DNA of 64,000 nt from Anseranas semipalmata (lineage: Eukaryota; Chordata; Aves; Anseriformes; Anseranatidae): positions 230,154 to 294,153 of the forward strand of contig VXAA01005201.1 in the NCBI GenBank assembly GCA_013399115.1, given 5' to 3'. Below, in pieces: positions 24,748-37,182 of the stretch. The notes under the pieces are model-generated. The model was not told where the DNA came from and did no database searches. It saw only the letters and a program-made list of their open reading frames with translations. The stretch's first letter is position 1; each line of letters begins with the position of its first letter. Both the position numbers and the translations under genes were made by a program.

Positions 24748-25225
24748 GTCGTGCTCCCGTGTTTTATACCTCTCCAAAGTATCTCCCAAAATCCTGACAG
24801 ATGTGTTTTGTGCCCACTGGCAGCCAAGCGCCCCCACAGCTGCTTGCTTACACAGCCCTGCCAGCCTCACGGGGGAGAAGGTAGGAAGAAAGAGAAAGAA
24901 AACTCTGCCATGCCTGCCTTCTCACTCAATCCCTTTGCTCTGGCGTGGCTCTCCACGCCCAACAGCTCCACTATGGAACATCTCCTCCTCTTCCACAGAA
25001 CTCATTGCTTCCCTTTGATTTCCTCCTGCTCCCTCCCTCTAGTGTTTTCTGCCTTTTCTTAAAAACATTTTGACAATGGCACCACAGGCGTGGCTGCTGG
25101 GCCCAGCCACTCCCTGGGACTGGGGCTGTTGGAGCTGGCTCGAACCGGGTGTGTCCAACTCTGTCGGCCCTGGCCTCTCCTCAGGGGCCCTGCAGGCCCC
25201 TGCTTCCAAAACATGGACATGGACA
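24748..25225 (-). other. GC-rich block, possible decayed LTR or other interspersed repeat
   Basis: This interval is clearly richer in G+C and CpG than its surroundings (GCGCCCCC, CACGGGGG, GGCGTGG, CTCGAACCGGG, GTCGG). Read on the minus strand, it ends with a TATA-like GGTATAAAACACGGGAGC (complement of about 24,753-24,770), and CTGGCAGGGCTGTGTAAGC lies upstream of it. That arrangement would fit the promoter side of an old LTR, and the wording seems familiar from bird repeats, but I cannot name a family. The frames open on both strands (for example 103 codons on + at 24,751-25,062) are of low complexity and look like GC-rich chance frames. Strand and identity are inference only. Confidence 0.3.
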
Positions 25226-25302
25226 CCCAATACACTAACTAATACATCTCAAGGTATTAAGATGAAAAGAATACCCATTTTAAAAACAAATGTACTGGTA
25301 AG

Positions 25303-25343
25303 AAAAAAAAAAAAAAAAAGAAAGGAAGAAAGATAAGATAAAG
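25303..25343. repeat. A17 run followed by GAAAG/GATAA repeats
   Basis: A17 at 25,303-25,319, then purine-rich GAAAGGAAGAAAGATAAGAT. It lies about 80 bp after the GC-rich block. No AATAAA signal just before it supports reading it as a poly(A) tail. Confidence 0.9.
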
Positions 25344-28111
25344 TAGGGTTCGCTCTAAAGCTGAAACTTCAGCAACAAGCCCCAGGCAACATCCCAGAGG
25401 TCTGTGTGGGATGATATGATGTATAGAAAGTGGCAGTGTTACCTCAGTAAGCTCCTGTGCTGTGATCACTATCAAACAGAAATGCCTTGTCTACGTGAGC
25501 AAAACCTTGAAAAGGGCTGATGAGGGAAAAGGATAAGCAGGAGCTTCTGGAGCAGTCTGGGGACAGATGGCTGACTGCCCCAAGCCCTTGGTGATGTGCT
25601 CTGTAAGACGGACACCTTTGCAGGCCTCGGGCAGATTTCTATAATGGTACCACGTCACATTTGTCACCTTTGTAGATCACAACTGACATTTTTTTTTCTC
25701 ATGTAATTAATGAGACTAATCCTGTTGAAACCACCTTGGACAGCACAGAAGGACTATCAATGCATGGGCATACCGATAAGTAGGTCATAACATTGAGTAT
25801 AAGGGAATTACCCAACAGTAGTTTTTCCTATGTATGTAATTCCTGCTTTCATGAACAATAAGCAAACAGAGGCAGAACAACGTTTCTTCAACTGCCCATC
25901 CTGTTTGTCTCCTTTCAAGTCATTTTTGAAGTACAAAAGTTTATTTCTTAACTATTAGCCTATATAAAGCACACATTTGGGAGGCTACCATGATACAGGA
26001 ATTCCCATACGAGTTTGGACTCAAAGTAGATTTAACCTTGTAGCCATCAGTTGTCAATGTCTTCATAGTCAGCATCTGTGGCAGAAATGTGGGAATACTT
26101 TCTGGGTATATCATTCCAGCCTCAGGACGTTCTGAGCCAGACAGGGTGTCCTTGTATCCTATGTCTTTGGTACCAGACTTCTTTGCTCACTTTTTTGTTT
26201 ATTATTATTTATTTTATTTTACTTGGGTTTAGTGCCTGTTAGAACCCTATACATTTGTCAGTTAGGAAACTATTACCCAGTCTCCAATTCCTTCAGTCAC
26301 CAGAAGGAGAAAGAACAGAAGGTGAAGAACAAGTAAATCTTCTCACTTATTCACTGGTGCTTTAACTCAGTGACCCAGCTCTTCAGCAGACAATCCATAT
26401 TTCTACATCCAGTTCCAGCTCTGATTTCACCAGTGGTTATGCAAAAAAGGTTCATTTCCAACTCTGATTTTGAGATGTGCTGGTCAGAGAATGGACAACC
26501 TATTTTGCAAAAAGAGATGAAGAGTGTTTGCTTGATCAATCCAGGAAAGTTAAGGCTGAGGAGAGAATATGACCATTGCCTATAAACATATCATAATTGC
26601 AAATGTCAGAGGGGAGAAGATAACTGCCTCAGCTAAGTGACAGTGTGATTGAATATTTAAAATGACATGCAGATTAAGCCTTGTCTCTCTCTAATCCCAA
26701 TAGGACTGCAAAAGAGAAAAAGTTCGTCATTCAGGAAGGAAATAATTTTTAAGAACCCTTTGGAATATATACAAGATTTGCTAGAGGCAGCTTTCTATAA
26801 TACTGGACGTTTAAATCACAACTAGTTCTCAAACTGGTTTTAAAAATCTCTTCAGTGAATTCTGAGCACTCTGCCTTCTCGTCCGGAAATCAAGCTGACA
26901 TGCCACTTCATCAAGTAGCTCCTCCTCTGCTTTCCTTCACATGTGGTGGTTTGGTCTGGGAAGTCCTCCCTTGTCTTGGCCATGGTCCCATTGCCATGCT
27001 TGTGGCATGTGTAGCCAACTGCTGTTATACCGATAAGACACGTCTATGTGTGTAGAAATTATTAAGCTTCTTATTCTACAACTTGCTGCCAGTCAGTCAC
27101 AAGAACCCTTCTCCCTTACTGAAGTTCAGAGAAGCATGAAATCCCAAAACGACCCAGGGAATTCCTCCCCAAGAAAGCCACCGCTTCTGAGATGATGAGT
27201 TGGAATGAAAATACAGATGGCATGGGGGTAGAAATGCCATTAAACCTGTTTTCAGACAGCATTTGGCAAACCACGTAAGTATTTTGTTGTGCAACACCAA
27301 GTTATGTTTTTTCTATATAGACTCAAAAATTACATCTAAGTCCATCTCAATATACAATAGATGGCTCCCTTCCTGCTGGAAATTCATGTGGAGTTCCTGT
27401 AAAGACCACTGTCCAACTTTAAATGCATTAGCATCCTTTCAGAGTCTCACTCCAACTTCTGCACAGACTTAAACCCCCCAAAACAATATTACATCTGTGA
27501 AAATCTTGGCTCTGTCAGAAGGACTTTTCAGAAGGCAAGTACACCAGCCAAAACAATATTTTCTGGTACATGTGACTGTCCTCTAAAAAAAAGGTCTTAT
27601 TTTACCTTCTTTTACTGATTTTATATTGATATAATCACTACCAATAGAAGTGGGACTTGAAGAACAGACCAAGTGAAAAAACTTCTAGTCACTTGTTAGT
27701 ACCATGAATTGCTCATACTCTGTCTTTTCCCCAGAAGGGTAGATGCTTCTAGCAACTAGAATGAGAGCAGATTTTTATAAGCCAGTTCTGGAAGACATTT
27801 AATACTACCCAGTTTCTTAAAAAGCTATGTCGTTTCACCAATACATAGAGATTTATAATGCAGAATCCACTGAAAGCAGCATCTAAAATCTAGGTATACA
27901 CCTATCTAAAATAAAGCTATACAACTTCAAGTTGACACTGAAGGAATTTTAAAGTTTATGCTGGCCATCATGTTACCCTTTTTCTGAGAAGGAATTAAAA
28001 TAATTCACTCAGCACGGGCTAATCAAGCCACAGTGCAAATATTTTTTCCTATATCCCTAAATCTCTATCTTCAAATTGGTTTACATTTCTGCAAACTATA
28101 CATACAACAAT

Positions 28112-28157
28112 AAAAAAAAAAAAGAGAGAGAGAGAGAGAAAGCGAGAGAAAGAAGAG
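28112..28157. repeat. A run plus (GA)n microsatellite
   Basis: A11 followed by about eight GA units and an imperfect GAAAGCGAGAGAAAGAAGAG stretch. Confidence 0.92.
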
Positions 28158-28324
28158 TTAACTGCTTGTTATTTTGATTTGTAAATAATACAGATGCCTA
28201 TCTAGAGAGTGTATAGTATATATCTGAAAATACAAAAGATTGGAGAAGGGGAGATGAGGGGGAGGGAGAGAAAGTGTACATAACTAGTTACAGTTTGCTC
28301 CAGATTAAAATACAAAGAAATCAC

Positions 28325-28340
28325 TTTTTTTTTTTTTTTT
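28325..28340. repeat. T16 homopolymer
   Basis: Uninterrupted T run followed by AATACAG. Confidence 0.95.
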
Positions 28341-28410
28341 AATACAGAATTGTAGCTGTGACCAGTGACTATTCAAGGGCACTTGACATTTCATTTCATA
28401 AATATTTTTT

Positions 28411-28431
28411 CCAGCCATAACTTATGGCTGG
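28411..28431. repeat. perfect inverted repeat, 10-bp arms
   Basis: CCAGCCATAA, a single C, then TTATGGCTGG, preceded by a T6 run. The one-base loop makes it a near-perfect palindrome and not an RNA hairpin of normal geometry. No role can be inferred. Confidence 0.85.
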
Positions 28432-29281
28432 CTTTATTAGTTTTAATGTAACACAGTTCAGATTCATCACTGATTGATTGATAGTAACTTTGACATGTTA
28501 AGACACAATCTAACAAATAACACATATGTGAACTATTTTTATGTAACTAAGGGTATTCTAGTTCAACACAAGTCAATATAATGTTGCTGATATAATGGAT
28601 AGCAAGTAATTATAACAGCTGGTATGGTCTTTTTGAATATGTGCCATTTCATAAAAAATACAAACAATCATTATATTGTTTTTTAAAAAAGCTTCAACTA
28701 TGAGGACGTATTTTTAATATCGTGAGAGCATTATGGGCGTAGCTACTGCTTCTAGGAGACATACATCATCTGTCAATAGAGCAGTAAAGTGGTTAAGTAC
28801 ATATTTGTTGTTCTTGATGTTAAACTCATTCTGGCAGAACAACTTTGGCTTCGAGAGATATCTACTTTATCTTTAAAGCATCTTTGCTTCTTTTCTGCTA
28901 ATATATTTCTAATGCAGTGAGTGAGTCGTTTAAAAACCTGCCAGAATAAAGATTTGCCAAGAAGGATTCAAAAGCTGACATAACTTTGTTTTTCCCCAAA
29001 TGCAGTAAACAGCTCTCTATTTGTCTTCTATGTAAAGTTGGGGGAAAAAACCCACATAACAGACTTGACAATAATTTTCCCTTCTCCATTTTTCCCACCA
29101 GTAAAAACATGTCTTACCAGCTGACCAATGGCATTACATTTCTTTTCCAGTATAAAGCTTTTTCCTTTTGTTCTTCTTCTTCTTTTTAATTTTTTTTAAT
29201 AGGAAATTTTTAGCTAATATATGTTTTATACTCTGACAGGCACACAGATCCTTTTTCCTGCCCGTTTTTCAGTTTAGCAAT

Positions 29282-29307
29282 ACACACATATATATATATA
29301 TATATTA
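29282..29307. repeat. (CA)(TA)n dinucleotide microsatellite
   Basis: ACACACA followed by about nine TA units. Confidence 0.92.
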
Positions 29308-30231
29308 TCTTTCTTCCAATTCTTTGTCTTAAGTGATTCAGCATAATTGAAATGATAGGTTTCAGAACACACACCTACCAGAAAACTTTGCCATCTTTGT
29401 GAATACTACTGCAATAGATTAACAAAATGGATTTTATGCTGTGTAATGACTTACCAGACTCTGTTTTTGGGGGAGTTTACTTTCTGGGTAACATGACAAT
29501 AAAATCTTATTAATTCTGTGTACTCACCAATTTGACAGGGGTGAGACAAAGCAGTGCAGAGGAACTGGATACTTGTATTTATAATAAGCACAGGTACCTC
29601 TTATTTTTCCATCAAACTGTTCTTAAGTTTTAAATATGTTGGTTAGCCAACACTGGAGCAAATCCACTGCACTGAGTTTCGTCAGTGCAGGAGAAAAAAA
29701 GCCTCTCATAATTCCTTATTCAATAAACATTTATGATAATGAAGAAATTTTACCTGTCATGCCATCAAACCGAGTGTATATTCTGACATTATTTCTGAGA
29801 TTACCGCTTTGCAAATTGGTTTGAAGTGTGATTTGCTGTATGGATAAAAGGATGGATAGTCACTGTGTGGTCAGTTAAATCTTCTCTATCATGCTAAACT
29901 CCAACTGAAGTAACCCAAATATCTTCTGAATATTCACTGTATAGCTCAGGAGCTGTTATTGTCACAATCACTTTATAATTTATGACCTAAATTACTTATA
30001 TTCGTGATGGGAAGGTAAGTTTCCAGCAGCTGCTTTTTAGAATTCTTTGTCTCTGCTTATTCAGCAAATACAGGTTATTCACAGATAACCCAGTACCTAA
30101 AATTTTTAGGTATTTTAGGATCTCACCACCTCTCCTCCTTGTTCATCTTCCCGATTCCCTCTCAACCAACCAAGAAGGAAAGAAAAACACACACTTGTTC
30201 TCTCAACAGATAATTTATGCTTCTTGTATTC

Positions 30232-30246
30232 TTTTTTTTTTTTTTT
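30232..30246. repeat. T15 homopolymer
   Basis: Uninterrupted T run followed by CAG, which makes an apparent splice acceptor. No matching exon was recognised. Confidence 0.92.
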
Positions 30247-32013
30247 CAGTTCACATACCAATTGTTTGAATGAGATTTGAAAGAGCTCTCTTATTAAGCT
30301 TTCTGAAGATAATTGCATTGTTTCAGAAGCTCTACTTATTCTGAGATCCAAATTGGCTTGTGAATTTTTCTGATAGCTCAATAGGTAAACAGTATTTTTT
30401 TTATGTCAACTGTTCATGAGAGAGTGCTATTTTGCTCATGATTTTTGAAGCTGGGTTCTAAAGCTTATTAAGGGTGCAAAGCTCTCTTGAACTGTTCACT
30501 GTGGCTTCAATTACAGTTCTAGAGCTATAAAGCTCTAGTTACTGTTTTTGGTTTCTAAACAATCCTTGAAGTTTTATTAATTTAGTGTAAATCCTTTTAC
30601 AGCTCTCTAAAGCTACCTCTTCATTATTTTCTCTGTGTTTATTTCTCTTAGATGTAAGGTTAGTTAAATATGGCAATGTGAGTTGGAAAGATAATTCAAT
30701 TTTTATTTCTAAAGCCTCGCAGTTTTAAATGACTGTGTTCTTATACAGCATCATTTTACAGGCAGAAGAAAAGAAACCACAGTATGCTTGTGGAACTGAT
30801 GTTTAAACTATTTTAGCAGAAAAAGGAAGGGGAACGGAGAAAGGGAGGGAAACAAGACTTTAGACCAGGTGTTTTACTTGACACTGACAACTGTTTTTAA
30901 AACACTGCTGACCCCTTAAGCCTGTATTCTAGCATAATATATGTTTATGTGATACATTGCAAATAGAAAAAGAGAAGATTCTCTAAATATTAGACTAAAA
31001 TGGGAACTTACTTAGACAGAAATATTATAGCAAGATTTACCAAACAATGTCTGAAAAAAGTATGGTGACTACTACAACATCATGTCAGAAGTGGAACAGT
31101 TTTATTTAGAGGGGCATATTTTCCATATAGACTTGAGCCGAAGCTTACTGAAGTCAATGGAAAGACTCACTTGAGTTCTGAAGTTTTAAATATAAGCTGG
31201 CACGGGGTGCTTTTAACAACTTAAAATGTTCTAGATGCAATAGCTTGGTTTCCTTAGTTTAGCTGTGAGTGACAACTTGTCCTAACTTTCTGTGTTTCCT
31301 AACTGTCTAATTACCAAAGCAGAGTGAAACGTGGGGTTTTGAGACATTTTAGATGTTATTTCTGTGCTCAGAGAGGAAAAATAACATCTAAGTGTTTAGA
31401 ATTTGCAAAGGCAATTTTGAGTAAGAATAAAATATCCATGGTGTAAAAAAAATGGTCCTCATTCTGTGTGAAACAGGTTGATTTATTAGAATAATTTGTT
31501 CATGTGCAAGGAGCACAACATAAGTTAATTCTGACTTATGTGAACTTAACTTTCACTAGAGTTGTGATGAAGATAACCGTTATTCAAAGAGTGGTATTTA
31601 CAGGGAAGTCTACTTAGGTATGGCTATTCTCTGATGGGTATAATCCCTGAATGAATGATGCTAAAAGTGGTTGTGCTGATCGCTTTGAAGAAAATAGAAT
31701 TTCACCCAATACCCCCTCAGTGACAGAGAGGACTGCTAATAGAAACAAGCCTGAGGAGGGAACTATCCATTGCAAAAATTCTGTTAATGCAACTTAATGA
31801 AAACATAAGAACTTGTTATGATTTTCTTCCTCCAAAACTGTAAGTCACATATTCAGCCAGTAAAAATATTATGATTCTCAGCAAAATTTCTTTTGTGAGC
31901 TTTTAGTAACTCCACTGTTTTCTCGCCAGAACTTTGCTCCCTGAATATGCCATAAACATGTTGGTTTTCCACTGAGAAAAAAGAAAATCTGAACACATAA
32001 CAAATGGGGGGGG

Positions 32014-32080
32014 NNNNNNNNNNNNNNNNNNNNNNNNNNNNNNNNNNNNNNNNNNNNNNNNNNNNNNNNNNNNNNNNNNN
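32014..32080. other. assembly gap (67 N)
   Basis: Run of N preceded immediately by G8 at 32,006-32,013. Sequencing often drops out at G homopolymers, so the missing bases may be a longer G-rich or GC-rich tract. The size may be an estimate. Frames reported across it are artefacts. Confidence 0.99.
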
Positions 32081-35000
32081 ATAAGCAATTGAGAGAACAT
32101 CAGAGGGAGAGCTGGAATGAACAGAGAACTGTTGGAATGTATTTGCTGCATGTTCCATCAAACATAGATTTGCCCACTCTTCTGTGAGCAACCACCTGAT
32201 GAAATTACTGACAATTAATAATAAACAGTGCTTCAGAATTTCAATGCACAAAAGACAAAAGAAAAATTCCATTAATTTTTTCACAACATTTCTGTTTTTT
32301 TTTTTAATACCGCATTTGTACAGATGCATAGATTTAAACACACAGTGTATGTTTTATTTTAGATCAAGGAATTCTGTAGTATACATACATGCAGGAATAA
32401 AGAAAACAGCTTTAAATCTGTGGATTAAAAGATGGGCGAGACAGAGGCTGATACATTACAGCATTTCACTCATAGTAGTGTAGTTTATGTGAGGGTCCAA
32501 AGGACAAAATGCTGTACTGATTCTGAGTTGGTACATTAGGCTTACATGCATCTGTTATGCCAACTTCTGTCATCTGCAGTATACAAGAGAGCGATCTGAC
32601 TATTGTTTATATCCCAGCCCTTGGAAAACAAATGACTATTTGCATCTGGATCAACAGGTGGTACTTTTAGGACAAGTTCTACAAAGGTTCAGATGCACAC
32701 TGACTCTGTAGCAGGGTACTTTATGTAGAAAGTCAAAGTCAAATGAAAATGTACACGTGGGTGTGGCATGGATTGAAATGGTTTTCGAACTACAGTATGT
32801 ATGCATGAATATATTTAAAATGCCGGTCTCTGGGATAAGAATTCATTTGTTTCAGTACCTTCAGGAGCACCCTCACGTATGTTAAATACACCTCACTTTG
32901 TCTCTGAAATCCAGCCTCTTAAATGCAAAAACAATGTGCTAAATTTGCCTTGCAAGGCAAACTGACAGAGAAAGGAAACAGATGGTCACTCATTCTGCAA
33001 CACGTGACATCTTGTGTAGGCACTGTGATCCACACAGACCCTTTAAACCATGTAAAATACAATTTCCAGAAGCCCAAACCAGATAGACAGGTCCCAGGGA
33101 ACATAGATGGAGGACATAGATGAAGGGCCACGTTTGGAACTACTGCCTTGAAATTCATATTAAACCAGTCCTCACAGGGTAGGAAAAATCTGGAAAGATT
33201 TGGTTTTACTCAAGTCAGCATTAAATCATGCGAAATAAGTGAGTACAAGATGCTTTCCAGAAATAAAGCAAGTGTCAAAAAGAAAAATAGTTGTACACAC
33301 ACAAAAAGTCTCAGGCTTCATACTGGCTTCCTCCTTGCTTTCTCATTCCATTCAGTAGTACTTTTGGTAATTTGGTGATGCTTTTGGGCTTTCATTCAAC
33401 ATATTCCAGAGTTTATTTGCTCTGATGAATGACTAGACGTTTCCTAGGGTCTGTTATAAAATAAATAAATAAAAATATATAAGTGGAAGTCAGTGTAAAA
33501 CTTCAGAGATGAAATTCACTTTTGAGAAGGGCTTGCTCAGGGTTTGATACCATGTATAAGCTTTATATTGTGACTATAGGATCAACTCTGAGAAGGCGCT
33601 TTTCATTTTGTTGCAGTGGGGCCTCATGCTAACCCCAAAGAAGAGTGGAAAGGTGCACATTTGTATAGATTCAGGGCATAAGTGAAACAGAGAAGGAGCA
33701 AGCATTTCCCACTGGCTTGTTCAATAGTTGAGGGAAAAGAAACATTAGCCCTGCTCTTCTCCTGGCATTGTTACTATTTTTTCCCCCCATAAAACTCAAC
33801 TGTCTCTCTGCGTTATACATCTGAATTACTCAAGGTCTATGTGGGAGAACTGGACTTAACTGCAATTCATTGACAGTCTCCTGAGGTGTCTGACAGCAAA
33901 AAATATTTTAAGATAAAGCTACAGGTTATGTGCAGGAATAGTTATGGATTTTAAGGTTATGGTTTGAGAGGGAAGGCAGCTATGGAAACTTTTAAATGGT
34001 CTAAATATTTTGCATTTCAGGAGTTAAAGAAGAAAAGTTACAAAAATATTTATAAAAATGATTTTTACAATGGAAATACCAGCGGGACTTAACTGCTCCG
34101 TGAATTTTGGGATGGACTCAGACAAACAATAAAAATGTGGTTTTCCCCTCTTTGCACAATAATCACCATTGGGAATACATTTTTTACAATAGAGAGCTAA
34201 TTGGAAGGTTTCAGAACATCTCTTCAAGATAATTTTCTTTTAAAATATAGTATTTTGCTATTTCCATAATTATATACTCTGTAAAATTACAATTCAAATG
34301 TATGCAAATACAATATACAATGTTCAATTTTGTTTACAAAAGTTTTTGTGGTATTTTCAGATGTACTTTTCTGGGCCAATTTCAACTTTCTAGAAATTTG
34401 CTCACTTCTGTTGTGCTTTGTCAAATATAGGTTTTCCATTTCATTATCTAATCAGACATGTTCACTTCCAAATTTTCATTATGCTTACTTACCCTAATAC
34501 AAAAGCGTGCATTTTCCCTTCCCTCTCCTACCACACCTCTGTCATCATGGAGACCTTAACAAAAATGACCTAGAGAAATTTAACAGAATTTTCCCCATTG
34601 AGGAGTAATCCTTCAGTTTGGATAATCAGCTGAGATACTCTGTCAGACACATGAACCAATTGTAATAGCCAATTGACAGCTCAAGATATTCCCTTCTACC
34701 ACCGTGTTTTGACAAGCTAAAAACTGAGTCAAGCTTTTAGTACAAAGAATAAACATTTATTCCACCTCAAGGTTGCTAAGGAGTTCCTGTTAGTATTTCA
34801 GGGATGAACACTCTGGACAATATTAAGAATATATATATATATGTTTTACAGATCATTTGATTATTAAATCTACAGTTTTAGTTATTTGGAATTTTAACTA
34901 GAAAATAATGTTTTCAAAAGAGTAGAAATTAATTCCATGGAATAAATGCTCCTTCTTCACTCCAGTGAAAGACTGAGTTCGCTGGAACTAAAGTTTCTTC

Positions 35001-36213
35001 AGAGCTACTGTGCTTTGTATTAGAATATTCTATGATTTTCTAGAGTATATTCCAGAATGGACTTTAAGAATAGGCTTTTAAAGACTATGCTGATGATAGG
35101 AACAGTGTGCGTAAGCTCCACAAATACTTTATTTCTGCAGCAAAGACTTTTATCAATGGAGAAATGGTATCTTGCTTACACAGAATTGGAATGCTGCCAC
35201 TGAATCTAGTGGAAACAGGATTTTAACCCTGATATATTTTATGGGAATTACAAAGTACTGAATGCCATTTTCTCCCAAAGAAGCTGACAACAACTGAGAG
35301 AACATAATACCTCACAGGATCAGAACTGGACAGAAAATCCAACATGTGTGAAAAGAGAAAATGTAGTTGTATAAGGATTCTGTCCTGAAAGTCTTGTCTA
35401 CATCATGCTTATTGTTTCTGTTGTTTCTACTAAAGTACTACTCATGATAACGAAGACTGCACTCAGAAATGTTTGCTGCATTAGGGAACAAAATAAATTT
35501 ATATTGCTCATTTTTTTCCTGTCAAAAAAAAATGGATTTTAAAATCTTTTAATATATAATGGATAGCTTTTACATGCATTGCTGAAACAATATGAAGCAT
35601 TGCTACTCAATGATTTGTAAAGCTGTCTTATTTGTACCACGTGCAACATCCTTTTTGCTTTGTAGTGAACACTGAAAGCTGAAGGTGGATAGAAGCAAGC
35701 ATATTGTATATTACTTTCAAAATCTAGCATGCAGTAATTTTTTGTATGGCCCAATTTTCAGCTGTACCAAGCAAGTCACACTAACATCTATTGATCAGCA
35801 AACGTTAAAGCAGGCTTCGTTAATGAAACTCCTCTGTACTAATCTAAGAACATATTCAAACTTATAATAGCCTATCTATCCATCTAGATACTATGATAGT
35901 GGGCAAAGTATTAGGTATATCTTGCCCAAACAATCAGTAATCTACTGCATACATACAGACAGAGGTAAAGAGATACATGTGAGCATCGTTCATAAAATAT
36001 GATACCGGGGATAGAAAAAAAAGGCCTCTTTTGTTTTTGAAAGTTAAAAAATCACACCTTTTAAAACACCCATTTGTCTTCTATTTCTTGTTAATGCACT
36101 GTCTGCTTCAGTACTACTTTCCTGACTGTATGAATGATATGGAAAGGCTGGTAATTTGTAGTAGATTTCCACTACTGCTGTCCTTGTAGATATTCAAGCC
36201 TGAGTAGCTACTG

Positions 36214-36250
36214 GAAAGAAAGAAGAAAAGAAGGAAGGAAAGAAGGAAAG
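36214..36250. repeat. GAAA/GGAA purine microsatellite
   Basis: Imperfect GAAAG, AAGAAAAG and GGAAGGAAA units, all purine on the plus strand. Confidence 0.9.
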
Positions 36251-37165
36251 TAAGAGCTTGTTTAGGATGACAAGGATACAGAAAAAAAAAAAATCCAAGA
36301 AAGCAACAGATTTGAAATAAAAACGTAACACCTGCCAGGCAGCTTACTCACAGTATAAACAAGGATTAACACCAGCAGTGGAGCAGCAAATACTGGTCTT
36401 AGCACACATATGTTTAAATATCACAAGCTGAGTACATGAAAATTTACTTCACGTACATGGTATTTCAAATTGCTTTTGCATTCAACAGCTACTCCTAGAA
36501 CAATAACAATACCGGATATAGGGGCAGTGAACAGATTCAATCCAGAAAGCAAATAGGCTAGAAAACATGTTTTCCTAGCTTTTCCTTGGTTTTAGATAGA
36601 TCATGGTTCTGGACAAGGAGAAATACAAGGCTACTACAATGTAAGCTGTTATTTAAAATTATCTGTTTAGCCATTTGACTCCAGACAAGTGGGTTTCACA
36701 GCTTTTCCTGAAGCAATTACTGTTGTTCTCAGGGGGATTTATTCCTCCGTAGAATGAACAGGTTATAAATAAAGATTTTAAATTCATCTCCCTATCCTTT
36801 TTAAAATCAACTCAGGCTCAATAGCTTGTGATCAAGGATCGGTTATGACTTGAGGACTGGATGGTCTCATTGCTGATTTAGCGCTCAGGCTGCAGGCATA
36901 TGGCAACAGATGATCACCATTAGGGGCGTTAATATAAGGTTAATTGTCTGGGTCAGGCCTCTGCTGGCAGGCACTGGCTACATACAGCTGTGTATACTAT
37001 CATCAGCTATCGTCAGCTGAACAGGAGCCGACTGAAACAATCTGTATTCTCTATTCTGACTACCTGTCCTCCCCAGCACAGAAGAAACACAAGCCAATGA
37101 ATGATTATTGCACTAAAGCAAAAACCTTTTGGTATTTGTATCCTCAATTGGCAACTCAAAGAGTC

Positions 37166-37182
37166 TTTTTTTTTTTTTTTTT
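37166..37182. repeat. T17 homopolymer
   Basis: Uninterrupted T run, then CTTTTG. Confidence 0.95.

Larger units (their letters stand above)
23321..32013. other. AT-rich unique DNA with one GC-rich block
   Basis: No gene is recognised. The main departure from background is the GC-rich block at 24,748-25,225, listed separately. A pair of overlapping minus-strand frames at about 25,945-26,186 looks slightly protein-like but is unidentified. Other contents are the simple repeats at 23,333, 25,303, 28,112, 28,325, 29,282 and 30,232, and a perfect 10-bp-arm hairpin at 28,411-28,431. The remainder is ordinary. Confidence 0.55.

Noticed and set aside
31853..32341. 162-codon minus-strand frame
   Set aside because: It spans the assembly gap; the undetermined bases hide possible stops and the two sides show no protein family.
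33000..33150. hAT-like phrase GGGCCACGTTTGGAACTACTGCC
   Set aside because: Only a short resemblance; no terminal inverted repeat or 8-bp target duplication visible.
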